Positions 53,599 through 62,559 of a stretch of DNA of 64,000 nucleotides are shown in pieces. The stretch's first letter is position 1. Every line of letters begins with the position of its first letter. The notes beneath the pieces are model-generated. The model was given only the letters and a program-made list of their open reading frames with translations, was not told the DNA's origin and did no database searches. The translations under genes were made by a program, and so were the position numbers. Location of the stretch: NCBI GenBank assembly GCA_016125285.1, contig WGMA01000067.1, positions 35,696-99,695 on the forward strand. Direction: 5' to 3'. The stretch is from Phycisphaera sp. GTDB taxonomy: Bacteria; Planctomycetota; Phycisphaerae; Phycisphaerales; Zrk34.

Positions 53599-55144
53599 CG
53601 GCCTCGCGCTGCCGACCGTATCGCCGCTCGAACGCGCGGCGTTCGTTGTCCGTGACCGGCACCGTCTCCGCGGTCAGCCGCTGTCGCTGCAGCGTCCAGC
53701 CGCGCCAGTTCGGCGTCTGGTCTTCGAGCACGACCGTCAGGCGCTTGCGTGTGAAGTTGACGCCGGAGGCCTGCGATTCGTCGAGGTCGTGCTCGGCGAA
53801 CCACCGCAGCGCGGGCAGCGATTCGGGGCCGAGCGATTCGAGGTAGGCGACGTCGAGCACGGGGCCGCGGCCGGTGGTTTCGCGGCAGTGGCGGACGTTG
53901 TAGCGGGCGATCGCGCCGTCGAGGTTGAGAAAGCAGCACGCGTAGAGCAGGCCGACGGCGGCCAGCGTGTTGACGCGGAGGAGCCACGCGTTGGTCCGGT
54001 CGCGGACGATCCGCACGAACAGCCACACCAGGCCGAGCGCGACGAGTCCCATCCACAGGCCCGCCGCGAGCCGCCACCGCGTGAGGCTGTACGCCTCGAC
54101 GTACAGGCCGAGGCGCCACGCCGCGGCGCCCACGAGCAGCACGTTCTGCGTGAGCCAGACGTACACCAGCACGCGCGCGGTCCGCATCGACGGCGTGCGC
54201 GCGCCGCGGCAGAACGTCACGATCACAAACAGCCCGGCGAGCAGGGCGGTGGCGATCAACGGGTACGCGCCGCGCTGGGCGTACTGCGCATACGTCAGCC
54301 CGTCCGGCAGCGTCGCGCCGCCCAGCAGGTACACCGCGTCCAGCGTCGTCTGCACGGCGAACGCGGCGTTGAACAGCACGAGGCAGCGCACCACCGTGCC
54401 GGGGTCCAGCATCGCCACCGCCGCGTCGTCGAGCGCGTCACGCGCCGGTTCGTCGGCGCGGCTCGGCCGATTGACCCGCATCCGCAGCAGCGCCCACACC
54501 CACACGCCCACGCCGATCCACAGCGTCACGCGCGCGATCCGCACGTATCGAGGCACGTGCTCGATCCAGTGCCCGACGTCCGTCGTGATCCGCTCGATGA
54601 TCGGGTTCGCCGCGGCGAACAGGGCGACGAACACCGCGGTGAGGCTCACGGGCAGCGCCCACCGCGCCACACCCACGATCACCCACACGCCGCTGCGCCG
54701 CCGCGCCGCCCGCTGCCGTCGGCGCGCGTCGGCGAACAGCCACGTCCAGCCCTTCAGCACGAACGCCGCGCCGTGGCCCGCCCACCACGTCACGCTCGGC
54801 GTCCACCCGCCGCGCAGCGTCGTCGCCAGCATCACCACCACCGCCGCCGCCATCGTTACGCTCAGCGCGCCCGGCTCGATCGCCATCGCCCCGGCGAGCC
54901 CGACGCCCGCGGCCGCCAGCCCCCACGCCGCGCGCGACCGGCCCGCCACGCTCCGCACGCCCCGCACACCGCGCCACGACCGCAGCGTCAGCGCGACGAT
55001 CAACGCCAACGAGTACAGCCCGGCCGTCCACCCGACCGACTGTTCATAGAACAGCCAGTCCGCCAGCGCGATCAGCGCCAGCGCGACCGCGGCGTCCGTG
55101 GTCAGGCGACGAGTCAGGGGAACAGCGGCGGGGGTGGCGTCCAT
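53588..55144 (-). CDS. DUF4173/DUF4153-like multi-pass membrane protein
   Basis: 518 residues with about eleven membrane helices and a soluble C-terminal part. Conserved family segments include DGLTYAQYAQRGAYPLIATALLAG, LVYVWLTQNVLLVGAAAWRLGLYVEAYSLTRWRLAAGLWMGLV and LLYACCFLNLDGAIARYNV. The function is unknown. The stop overlaps the metH stop region by 11 bp in a convergent arrangement. The gene is very GC-rich. Confidence 0.85.
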   Translation of the reverse strand: MDATPAAVPLTRRLTTDAAVALALIALADWLFYEQSVGWTAGLYSLALIVALTLRSWRGVRGVRSVAGRSRAAWGLAAAGVGLAGAMAIEPGALSVTMAAAVVVMLATTLRGGWTPSVTWWAGHGAAFVLKGWTWLFADARRRQRAARRRSGVWVIVGVARWALPVSLTAVFVALFAAANPIIERITTDVGHWIEHVPRYVRIARVTLWIGVGVWVWALLRMRVNRPSRADEPARDALDDAAVAMLDPGTVVRCLVLFNAAFAVQTTLDAVYLLGGATLPDGLTYAQYAQRGAYPLIATALLAGLFVIVTFCRGARTPSMRTARVLVYVWLTQNVLLVGAAAWRLGLYVEAYSLTRWRLAAGLWMGLVALGLVWLFVRIVRDRTNAWLLRVNTLAAVGLLYACCFLNLDGAIARYNVRHCRETTGRGPVLDVAYLESLGPESLPALRWFAEHDLDESQASGVNFTRKRLTVVLEDQTPNWRGWTLQRQRLTAETVPVTDNERRAFERRYGRQREAVTR

Positions 55145-55202
55145 GCGTCCGGCTATGCGCGCAGCGATAGCCGCGTTGCATCACGCCACGCGATCGCTCA
55201 GA

Positions 55203-55967
55203 TCAGTACCACTTGTTGTTCGTGTTGAAGATCGACTGCACGTACTCGAGGTCCGGGCTGTTGGGGTGCACGGCGAAGAACTGGTTGATCTCCGCGGTGC
55301 GCGTGTCCTCGTTGCGGCGGTACTCGGCGTGCCCGTCGGCGAAGCCGAAGTTCGTGCCGCCCAGGTGCCACGTCGCGATCGGGTCGACCCACGAGATCTC
55401 GGCGGGGCTGAACCGCGGGCGGACCACCCACGAGCCCATGTTGTACCCGCGCCAGTCCGGCTCCTCGACCATCAGCATCGTGCCCGCCGCGGTCGGGATC
55501 GACGTGATCCGGTCGATCGGGAAGATGTTCCACGACTTGGCGGGGTAGCCCAGGAAGTGATTGAACGAGTAGCTGCGGTTGTACTCGTAGTCGGTCTCGA
55601 TGATGTCGTTGATGTTGTAACCGGCCCGGTAGTCGCGGCGGTCGGACGGGCAGCGGTACACGCCCATGTCGTTGACGTAGGGCCACAGTGCGCCCTTCTT
55701 GAGAGAGTCGTCGGTGTTGCCGCTGCGGACCCAGTCGGACGCGCCGCCGGTGCCCGGGCCGACCATGTTGCCGTGGAATTCCTGCGTGTAGGCATACCAC
55801 GCGACGGAGATCTGGTGCTGGTTGGTCAGGCAGATCGTCTTGCGGGCCGTCTCGCGAGCGTTGGTCAGCGAGGGCAGCAGGATGGCGATCAGCAGCGTGA
55901 TGATGGCCACCACCACCAGCAGTTCGATAAGCGTAAAGCCACCACGGCGCATGTCTGCGGATTTCAT
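55203..55967 (-). CDS. Type II-like pseudopilin with planctomycete C-terminus
   Basis: 254 residues. It begins with a prepilin peptidase site (RRGGFTLIELLVVVAIITLLIAILLPSL), cut after Gly. The C-terminal segment HLGGTNFGFADGHAEYRR is the H-x-DG-type ending of the planctomycete pilin-like families (DUF1559 and relatives). The middle (YRCPSDRRDYRAGYNINDI) has a single cysteine near a common CPS motif. It probably forms a surface or periplasmic pseudopilus or scaffold. Large numbers of such genes are typical for the phylum. No pilus-assembly gene is adjacent. Confidence 0.88.
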   Translation of the reverse strand: MKSADMRRGGFTLIELLVVVAIITLLIAILLPSLTNARETARKTICLTNQHQISVAWYAYTQEFHGNMVGPGTGGASDWVRSGNTDDSLKKGALWPYVNDMGVYRCPSDRRDYRAGYNINDIIETDYEYNRSYSFNHFLGYPAKSWNIFPIDRITSIPTAAGTMLMVEEPDWRGYNMGSWVVRPRFSPAEISWVDPIATWHLGGTNFGFADGHAEYRRNEDTRTAEINQFFAVHPNSPDLEYVQSIFNTNNKWY

Positions 55968-56025
55968 GTTTTGCTCCCGATGTCTGCCGCGGCAAGAATT
56001 GGTCCGCGGTTAATCCTCGGTAAGG

Positions 56026-56054
56026 ATTATACGAAAACCGCCGCGAGAATGGAA
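56026..56054 (-). promoter_or_regulatory. Promoter of the pseudopilin gene
   Basis: On the - strand: TTCCAT, a 17-nt spacer and TATAAT. An inverted repeat (AATCCT/AGGATT) overlaps the -10 and could bind a repressor. Confidence 0.5.
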
Positions 56055-56121
56055 CTGAAAAGCTCGCCCGGGCTGCTGTGGGGCGGCGAAGACGTTCGCT
56101 GAAAGGCAGTTGCGGGCGTGA

Positions 56122-56895
56122 TCAGTAACGCTGCCGCGCCTGGCCGACGATCGCGTCGCGCCGCTTGGAGTCCGGCGTGATCAGCAGCACGTGCAGCATC
56201 GCACGCAGCCAGTCGCGCCGCTGCCGCGTCAGGCCCGTGCCCACCTTGATGTCCCGCTCTGTCTCGATCACGATCACCTGTTCCTCGCCCTCGCTGTTGC
56301 GTATCCTGGTCGACCCCATCGACACCTTCTTCACCGCACGTACGCTGAACCGCCGCGTCCAGCCGAACGGCCCCACGCCCGTCCGCACCGAGCACGTGTC
56401 GCCCTCAACCCGCACGTCGATCTTCCCGAACAACGCCAGCAGCACCCCCCAGATCACGCCCAGGCCGATCACGATGAACGGCGTCAGGAACGCGCAAAGA
56501 AACAGCGCCATCGCCAGCGGCATCGGCTTGCCATCCGAGTCCGGCACCGGAATCCACTCCGGCAGCGGTCCGACCAGATTGGTGTACAACGCCGCGGCGG
56601 CGCCCGCGACGAAAACCGACACGATGCCGTTCCAGAACAACGCGAAGAACGAAAGCCCCGCCGCGGTGGCCAGCGACCGTGTCGACACGCGGACGTGCAC
56701 GCCGCCGCCGTGCGTCCGCTCGACCGAACACCCGCCCGGCGTCTCGTTGATCAGCTCATCGACCGGCGCCCCCGCGTCGATCACCTCGCCCAGCCGCGAC
56801 AACTCGCCGCACCCCGGGCACAGCGCAACCCCCTCGGCGATGTTGATGTCCGAAGCCGACAACGCGTGATCACACCTGGGGCAGTGGCTCGTCAC
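56122..56895 (-). CDS. Zinc-ribbon membrane protein
   Basis: 257 residues. An N-terminal zinc ribbon (CPRCDHALS...ALCPGCGEL) sits ahead of two hydrophobic stretches (about 78-105 and 125-155) and a soluble beta-rich C-terminal half with a TRIRNSEGEEQVIVIETERD strand pair. The ribbon and the C-terminal region are probably cytoplasmic. The domain after the second helix resembles PH-like or bPH folds of membrane proteins, but this is tentative. It is a lone gene; function unknown. Confidence 0.7.
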   Translation of the reverse strand: MTSHCPRCDHALSASDINIAEGVALCPGCGELSRLGEVIDAGAPVDELINETPGGCSVERTHGGGVHVRVSTRSLATAAGLSFFALFWNGIVSVFVAGAAAALYTNLVGPLPEWIPVPDSDGKPMPLAMALFLCAFLTPFIVIGLGVIWGVLLALFGKIDVRVEGDTCSVRTGVGPFGWTRRFSVRAVKKVSMGSTRIRNSEGEEQVIVIETERDIKVGTGLTRQRRDWLRAMLHVLLITPDSKRRDAIVGQARQRY

Positions 56896-57008
56896 GTGAG
56901 TAGTTTACACCGACGCGATGATTCGCAGGCTGGCGAACGTCTGACGTTCTGTTGCGGATGGGGCAGGACGATCTAAGGCTCGGGATGCTTATTGAGTTTG
57001 GACGATGA

Positions 57009-57353
57009 TCAATCTGGCTTTTGCCAGTTATGATCGGCCGACACGGCTTCGTCAAAGAGTTGGCGCCATCGGTTCCTGTAGAACCGTTCGAGCTTCTTGC
57101 CGCACCACGGACAATACCTGATCGGAAGCCACGTCTTGATCAGGTAAACGATGCTTTCGCCGCCGATCTTGTCTGGCAGGTACTGGCTCTGCGCCTCATC
57201 AATTGCATTGACCCCGATCCAAAAGGACGGGCGCTCACCTGATATACGATTCGGCGGTTCGGCAAAGACAAAGAACCCGCGTTCAGTACGGCACTCGAAG
57301 CGATAGCGAATGCCCTCGCAGCACCATTTCAAATCGGTGTCTGACATATGCAT
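57009..57353 (-). CDS. Small zinc-ribbon hypothetical protein
   Basis: 114 residues with lower GC than its neighbours. It has a Trp-Cys-Cys start (LKWCCEGIRYRFECR) and a C-terminal zinc ribbon CPWCGKKLERFYRNRW. The middle is rich in Ile/Phe strands. The shape is like small immunity or regulator proteins, but no family can be named. It precedes hslV in a reverse-order row of genes, 16 bp from it, and may be independent. Confidence 0.6.
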   Translation of the reverse strand: MHMSDTDLKWCCEGIRYRFECRTERGFFVFAEPPNRISGERPSFWIGVNAIDEAQSQYLPDKIGGESIVYLIKTWLPIRYCPWCGKKLERFYRNRWRQLFDEAVSADHNWQKPD

Positions 57354-57369
57354 TGACCACGAGCTCGTA

Positions 57370-57918
57370 TCACAGCGTCTCGACCGTGATGTGCGTGTTG
57401 GTGTAGATGCACAACTCCCCGGCGACCTGCATGGCGTGCTGGACGATCGAGGCCGCGTCGTGGGTGGTGTGGCGCAGCAGGGCGCGGGCGGCGGCGATCG
57501 CGTAGGAGCCGCCGGAGCCGATGCCGATGATGCCGTCGGTCGGCTCGATCACGTCGCCCGATCCGCTGATCAGCAGGCTCGTCTGCTTGTCCGCCACGGC
57601 CAGCAGCGACTCGAGCCGCCGCAGCGCCCGGTCCGTGCGCCACTCCTTGGCCAGCTCGATCGCGGCCTTGCGGATGTTGCCCGGCGAGTCCTTGAGCTTC
57701 GCCTCGAATCGTTCGAGCAGCGCGAACGCGTCCGCCGCGGAGCCCGCGAAGCCGACGAGCACGGGGTGGTCCGACGAGCCGACCCTGCGGATCTTCACCG
57801 CGTCGCCCTTGGACACGACGTCGCCCATGGTGACCTGCCCGTCGCCGCCGATCGCGACCTTGCCGTCGCGGCGAACGCAGAGGATGGTCGTGGCGTGGAA
57901 TGTGGTGGGTTGTGTCAT
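57370..57918 (-). CDS. hslV: ATP-dependent protease subunit HslV
   Basis: 182 residues from the ATG at 57918. Proteasome-like protease subunit that works with the HslU ATPase. The mature enzyme starts with the catalytic Thr of [23 protein letters not shown]; the eight or so residues before it are a propeptide. Also typical: [53 protein letters not shown] and [16 protein letters not shown]. hslU is not seen in the window. The AATGATAAATG repeat lies upstream. Confidence 0.94.
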   Translation of the reverse strand: MTQPTTFHATTILCVRRDGKVAIGGDGQVTMGDVVSKGDAVKIRRVGSSDHPVLVGFAGSAADAFALLERFEAKLKDSPGNIRKAAIELAKEWRTDRALRRLESLLAVADKQTSLLISGSGDVIEPTDGIIGIGSGGSYAIAAARALLRHTTHDAASIVQHAMQVAGELCIYTNTHITVETL

Positions 57919-57945
57919 GCGCTGCACTCTAACGGCATCAATGTG

Positions 57946-58035
57946 TAAATGATAAATGGTCAATGCAAAATGATAAATGCAGAGCATGCGCGGTGTGCAT
58001 CAGGTCGGCATTTTGCATTGACCATTGATCATTTT
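57946..58035. repeat. AATGGTCAATGCAAAATG inverted repeat
   Basis: Arms at 57946-57972 and 58009-58035 are reverse complements at 25 of 27 positions. The loop of 36 nt has an inner GCATGCGC/GTGCAT-type stem. It is the same class as 41448-41556. Confidence 0.8.
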
Positions 58036-58054
58036 GCATTTCCACATTTCCCTA

Positions 58055-59134
58055 TCACACCATATGCGTCGCCACGTCCGTCGCGAGGTGGACGATGCCG
58101 TCGCCCTGGCTGACCATGGGGTTGTGGGTGTGGCCGATGACCAGGCCGTTGGCGGGGCTGAGCAGTTCGCCCTTTTCGGCGCCGAACGCGTCGCGGATGG
58201 TGCCGAGCGTGTCGCCCTGCGAGACCCACTGGCCGAGCTTGACGTTGATGCGGAAGATGCCGGAGCGGTGGGCGCGGACCCACGTGCGCTGCTCGGCGAT
58301 CATGGACTGTCGCGGGCGATCGCCGCGCGGCTTGCCGCGCATGCCCAACTCCGCCATCACCCGCAGGATGCCCTTGACGCCCACGTCGATCGCGTCGGAG
58401 TTGAAGCGGTGCGGCTCCCCGGCCTCGTAGGTGATGATGGGGATGTTCTTCTTCGCCACGGCCTGACGCAGCGACCCGGCGGGGGCGTCGCCGTGGATCA
58501 TGATCGGCGCGCCGAACGCCTCGGCGATGCGGCGCGTCTCGGGGTCGTACAGGTTGCCGCGCACCTGCGGCAGGTTTGTGCGGTGGTGCGAGGCGGTGTG
58601 CAGGTCGATGCCGTGCGTGCAGTGGCTGACGATCTGCTTCATGAACAGGAAGGCGAGGCGCGACGCCAGCGAGCCGTCCTTCGACCCGGGGAACGAGCGG
58701 TTCAGGTCGCGGCGGTCGGTCATGTAACGCTGCTGGTTGATGAAGCCGAACACGTTGACGATCGGCACGGCGATCAGCTCGCCGTAGAGCGTCTTGGTGC
58801 TCACGCGGTCGAGCACGCGCTGGATGATCTCCACGCCGTTGAGCTCGTCGCCGTGGATCGCCGCGGAGATCCACAGCCGCGGCCCGGGGCGGGCGCCGTT
58901 GACGACCTCCACCGGCAGGTTCATCTCCGTCTGCGTGGGCAGGCGCGCGACCGGCAGCTCGATGCGCTGACGGTGACCCGGGCGGATGGTGACGTCGCCG
59001 ACCGTGACCGACACGTTGCGCGGCGATCGCTGCGCGCGGCCGGGCGGCGGCGACGTCTCGGCCTCTTTGCTGGCTTTGGGTTTGCGCGTGCGGCGCGACG
59101 AACTGGACTTCGGTGACTTTCTCACGGCTGTCAC
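58055..59134 (-). CDS. AstE/AspA-like metallohydrolase (deacylase)
   Basis: 359 residues. M14-like succinylglutamate desuccinylase/aspartoacylase family. Zn ligands are in AAIHGDELNG (His-xx-Glu) and DLHTASHHR. The first 45 residues are a basic Ser/Lys-rich extension. The C-terminal third (from about 280) is a beta domain with RSGIFRINVKLGQWVSQGDTLGTIRDAFG, a lipoyl/biotinyl-like fold seen in the family. It removes acyl or succinyl groups from amino acids or peptides. It lies 36 bp after rimK on the same strand. Confidence 0.82.
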   Translation of the reverse strand: MTAVRKSPKSSSSRRTRKPKASKEAETSPPPGRAQRSPRNVSVTVGDVTIRPGHRQRIELPVARLPTQTEMNLPVEVVNGARPGPRLWISAAIHGDELNGVEIIQRVLDRVSTKTLYGELIAVPIVNVFGFINQQRYMTDRRDLNRSFPGSKDGSLASRLAFLFMKQIVSHCTHGIDLHTASHHRTNLPQVRGNLYDPETRRIAEAFGAPIMIHGDAPAGSLRQAVAKKNIPIITYEAGEPHRFNSDAIDVGVKGILRVMAELGMRGKPRGDRPRQSMIAEQRTWVRAHRSGIFRINVKLGQWVSQGDTLGTIRDAFGAEKGELLSPANGLVIGHTHNPMVSQGDGIVHLATDVATHMV

Positions 59135-59170
59135 GCTGTACGTTGTACTCGGTCGGGCGGGCCGCGTCGA

Positions 59171-60415
59171 CTAGTTTTTCGACCGCTTTGTCGTCTTCTT
59201 GGCCGTCTTTTTCGTGGTCTTTTTCGTGGTCTTCTTCGCCGTACGGGTCGCGGCTTTCTTCTTCTTGCGGCGGCGCGGCTTCTTCGGCGGGACCAGGCCC
59301 TTGAGCGTCAGCAGCTTGCCGAAGCACAGCAGCTTGTCGCCGGGCAGGATCACCCGTGCGCCGCGCGGGTTGGGGATCACCACGCCGTTGCGGTCGATGT
59401 TCAGCACGATGATGTCGCGCTCGCGCAGGCCCGTCTCGGCGATCGACAGGTTGCACAGCTCGCTCTTGGTGTCGACCGGCACCTCCGCCACGCCGTACCC
59501 GCCCGACACCGTCAGCCGCTGGCGGATGTCGAGGTCCGGGAAGTTCACGCGGTCCTCGATGTGCTCGATGATCGCCCCGGCGATGTCCACGCCCGACGCC
59601 GTCTCGATCCCCTCGAGGCCCGGCGACGAGTTGACCTCCATGATCTGCGGCCCGTCGTCGCCCTCCAGCATGTCCACGCCCGCGACGCGCAGGCCCATGA
59701 TCTGCGCCGCACGCACCGCCGTCGCCTTGTACGTGTCGTCGAGCTCCACGATCTCCGTGCGCCCGCCGCGGTGCACGTTGCTGCGGAACTCCTGGCCCTG
59801 CGCCACACGCCGCATCGACGCCACCACCTTGTCGCCCACCACGAACGCGCGGATGTCCTTGCCCTTCGACTCGACCACGAACTTCTGCACCATCACGTTC
59901 TGCTTGGCGCCCTGCAGCGTCTCGATGATCGCCTCGGCAATCTTCACCGAGTCCGCGAGGATCACCCCCACGCCCTGCGTGCCCTCCAGCAGCTTGATGA
60001 TGACCGGCGCGCCGCCCACACGCTCGATCGCCGGCAGGATGTCCCGCCGGTCGCGCACGAACGCCGACGCCGGGATGCCGATCTCGTGCCGGCTGAGCAC
60101 CTGCATCGACCTCAGCTTGTCCCGCGACACCGATATCGCGTGCGACGTGTTGACCGTGAACAGCCCCATCTGCTCGAACTGACGCACCACCGCGCAGCCG
60201 AAGAACGAGATCGACGCGCCGATACGCGGGATTACCGCGTCGTACGCGCTGACGTGCTTGCCGTTGTAATACAGGTCCGGCGCCTCCGCCTCGACCTGGA
60301 TCGAGAACTTCAGCGTGTCGAGCACCTTGACCTTGTGACCGCGTGACTCGGCCGCCTGACGCAGGCGGCGTGTCGAGTACAGGCGCGGGTTGCGTGACAA
60401 AATCGCTAACTTCAT
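59171..60415 (-). CDS. rimK: RimK-family ATP-grasp ligase with TrkA-C-like domain and Lys-rich tail
   Basis: 414 residues. ATP-grasp glutamate ligase that adds Glu residues to the C-terminus of ribosomal protein S6 in enterobacteria. Motifs: MKLAILSRNPRLYSTRRL, GVGVILADS, MVQKFVVESKGKDIRAFVVGDKVVASM, GVDMLEGDDGPQIMEVNSSPGLEGIE. After the ligase (about 1-300) comes a TrkA-C/RCK-type domain (about 310-375; ELCNLSIAETGLRERDIIVLNIDRNGVVIPNPRGARVILPGDKLLCFG), then a tail of KKT repeats. The start overlaps the rimB stop (ATGA). Confidence 0.88.
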   Translation of the reverse strand: MKLAILSRNPRLYSTRRLRQAAESRGHKVKVLDTLKFSIQVEAEAPDLYYNGKHVSAYDAVIPRIGASISFFGCAVVRQFEQMGLFTVNTSHAISVSRDKLRSMQVLSRHEIGIPASAFVRDRRDILPAIERVGGAPVIIKLLEGTQGVGVILADSVKIAEAIIETLQGAKQNVMVQKFVVESKGKDIRAFVVGDKVVASMRRVAQGQEFRSNVHRGGRTEIVELDDTYKATAVRAAQIMGLRVAGVDMLEGDDGPQIMEVNSSPGLEGIETASGVDIAGAIIEHIEDRVNFPDLDIRQRLTVSGGYGVAEVPVDTKSELCNLSIAETGLRERDIIVLNIDRNGVVIPNPRGARVILPGDKLLCFGKLLTLKGLVPPKKPRRRKKKKAATRTAKKTTKKTTKKTAKKTTKRSKN

Positions 60416-61077
60416 GCGTTGTCCTTCTTACTGCTGGCCACCCGTTTCGTTCTCCGCTCCGTCTCCTCGCCCGGCGTCGCCGTCTTCTTCACGCGCTTCG
60501 CCTTCCTGATCTTCTTCTTTTTCCGCTTCGGTCCGCGACCGCCGAGGTACGACCGCCCGGGGTCGATCGCGTAGCTCCCGCGCAACGCCTGACGACCCAA
60601 CAACATCCGGAAGCCCATCGCGTCGCGGTTCGTCAGCGTCAGCTCGATCTCGTGCCGCTCGCCCATCAGCACGATCGGCGTGACGATCACCGGTCGCAGC
60701 GTCTCGTGCCCGCCCGAGCTGCGCACCCAACGCTGGTCGATCATCTCCGCCTCGCACGCCACCGTCGTCGCCGTGCTCCGCTGCATCGGGTGCACCTTGA
60801 ACCGCACCCACTCCCGCCCGTCGCGCTTGAACACCTCCACGTCGTGTGCGTGCAGCGCCGACGATCGCGCCCCCGTGTCGATCTTCGCCTTGACCCACGA
60901 CACGCCCAGGTCCGGCAGCGTGATCCACTCACGCCAGCCGATCATCGGCTTGCTCGGTTTCGCCTTCACCTTCGCCAACAGCGCGACCTCCGATTCGCCG
61001 CCCATCTTACCAGAGGCCGCAGCGTCCGGCGTTCGGCGCGCCGGGGCGGTTCGCGTGCGTGAAGTCGGGTTGGTCAT
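60412..61077 (-). CDS. rimB: RimB-like protease (Zn_protease/retropepsin-like family)
   Basis: 221 residues from the ATG at 61077; 61005 is another in-frame start and the true one is uncertain. The core begins PMIGWREWITLPDLGVSWVKAKIDTGARSSALHA, with the family DTGA motif, and ends in SYAIDPGRSYLGG. RimB, with RimK, sets the length of glutamate tails on S6 in Pseudomonas. The 75 residues before the core are low complexity, and the last 45 are Lys/Arg-rich (KRKKKKIRKAKRVKK). It is the first gene of the operon with rimK and the AstE-like gene. Confidence 0.8.
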   Translation of the reverse strand: MTNPTSRTRTAPARRTPDAAASGKMGGESEVALLAKVKAKPSKPMIGWREWITLPDLGVSWVKAKIDTGARSSALHAHDVEVFKRDGREWVRFKVHPMQRSTATTVACEAEMIDQRWVRSSGGHETLRPVIVTPIVLMGERHEIELTLTNRDAMGFRMLLGRQALRGSYAIDPGRSYLGGRGPKRKKKKIRKAKRVKKTATPGEETERRTKRVASSKKDNA

Positions 61078-61608
61078 CCCGTGCGCGCCGCACCGTGATT
61101 CGACACGCGTGCGGTCGTCGCGGGCGTTCGACAGGGTTTGCGCGCGTCGGACGCTCCCGCGGCGTCGTAACCCCTTGTTCCACGTCGCCGCGACGGTACT
61201 TCGGCGGGAAAAACGGCGTCCAGAACGGTGCGCCGATGGGGCGCAAAAGGGCGCAAACGGAGCGCGCAAGGCACGCAACGGGTCAAAAAGGAGCGCGTTT
61301 GGCGATGGTTTTCCGCGCCACGCCGTGCGCACCGGCGCGACGCGTCAGACCACGTCGCGTGGCGCGTTACGTCTGCTCCAGCCCGCGCGCCGGGCGGTCG
61401 ACCGGTTTGAGGATCGTGGGGGTGTGCTGCGGCCCGTGCATCGAGTCGATCCGGCGGGCCCGGACCCGCGTCATTTCGGTGCGGACTTGTCGGTCGTGCG
61501 ACCAACGCCATAATGTCTGAACCGCGGGCGCCGGTGCGACGTTATTACACGTGGAACGAACCTCCAACGCTGATCGCCCGAACCTACAACCACAGAGAGT
61601 GACTCCCC
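61078..61608. other. Intergenic gap of 530 bp with endonuclease V remnant
   Basis: No complete gene is seen. The central part holds GC-rich runs with GCGCAAA and AACGG-type words. An endonuclease V C-terminal fragment lies at 61367-61456 (separate entry). Promoters for rimB and the DUF1080 gene must be here; I see no clear hexamers. Confidence 0.5.
61367..61456 (-). pseudogene. Fragment of an endonuclease V-like gene
   Basis: Thirty codons on the - strand (RRIDSMHG...TPTILK...ARGLEQT, then stop) match the C-terminus of the intact gene at 63032-63547 (RHIESMHG...IPTILK...ARGLDHA). DNA similarity over these 90 bp is about 80 percent, estimated by eye. The rest of the gene is missing, so this is a leftover of a duplication or rearrangement. 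Confidence 0.75.
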
Positions 61609-62373
61609 ATGAACCGACTCCGACTCTGCATCGCCGTGCTCGTCCTGTCCGTCTGTTCGTCCAGCCTGATCATGGCTGGGGAATACGATCCCGAGCAGGC
61701 GGCGTGGATCAAGAAGTACGAGAAACAGGAGAACGTGCCGAAGCCGCAGGACATGCTGCTGAACACCGACCCCGAGCCGGACCTCAAGGACGGGTTCACC
61801 GACCTGTTCAACGGCAAGGACCTGACGGGCTGGACGCCGAAGGGCGGCACGAGCAAGTTCGAGGTGCGCGACGGGATGATCGTCGGCACGTGCGTGAAGG
61901 GATCGAGCAGCACGTACCTGTCGACCGTGAAGAACGACTACGCGGACTTCGTGTTCACGTGCGAGATGAAGTGGGAAGTGGACATCAACAGCGGTGTGAT
62001 GTTCCGTGCGCAGGAGAAGCCGGGCAAGGGCGACGCGGTGACCGTGTTCGGGCCGCAGGTCGAGATGGAGGGATTCTCGCAGGACCGTCACTGGTCGGGC
62101 GGCGTGTACGGCCAGAGCTGCGGCGGGTACTTCTATCCGCTGTGGCTCAAGGAGCACAAGGCGGCGCGCGCCGCGGCGAAGAAGGACGATTGGAACCGCG
62201 TGACGATCTGGGCCAAGGGCAACGTCGTGAAGACGTGGGTCAACGGCGTCCCCGCGGCGCACTGGGTCGACAAGAATAACGCCTATCCGAAGGGTTACTT
62301 CGGCCTGCAGATCCACAAGGCCAACGCGGGCTGCGTGCTGTTCCGGAACCTGCGGGTGAAAGAGCTGAAGTAA
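61609..62373 (+). CDS. Exported DUF1080 (3-keto-disaccharide hydrolase) protein
   Basis: 254 residues with a signal peptide (cut near MAGEY). The jelly-roll DUF1080 domain spans about 60-254: FTDLFNGKDLTGWTPKGG, FEVRDGMIVGTC, YADFVFTCEMKWEVDINSGVMFRAQ, GPQVEMEG, WNRVTIWAKGNVVKTWVNGVPAAHW, GYFGLQIHKANAGCVLFRNLRVKEL. Members hydrolyse 3-keto-disaccharides in the polysaccharide pathway of planctomycetes. A dehydrogenase partner is not visible. It stands alone on the + strand. Confidence 0.9.
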   Translation: MNRLRLCIAVLVLSVCSSSLIMAGEYDPEQAAWIKKYEKQENVPKPQDMLLNTDPEPDLKDGFTDLFNGKDLTGWTPKGGTSKFEVRDGMIVGTCVKGSSSTYLSTVKNDYADFVFTCEMKWEVDINSGVMFRAQEKPGKGDAVTVFGPQVEMEGFSQDRHWSGGVYGQSCGGYFYPLWLKEHKAARAAAKKDDWNRVTIWAKGNVVKTWVNGVPAAHWVDKNNAYPKGYFGLQIHKANAGCVLFRNLRVKELK

Positions 62374-62559
62374 GTCGAGGCGGCGGACGTCTCGCGTACG
62401 GAACGCGCGCACCGGGTGTCCGGCCCCGCCCGCAACGTTTTCATTTAACCGGCTCCACGTGTCAGAAACGCCGCTCGCCGGTCTGGCACGCGCGTTGCAA
62501 ATGCTGAGCGGGCGTCCGACGTGGACGTCATCCATCAGACAACGCTGGAGGACCTGGAA

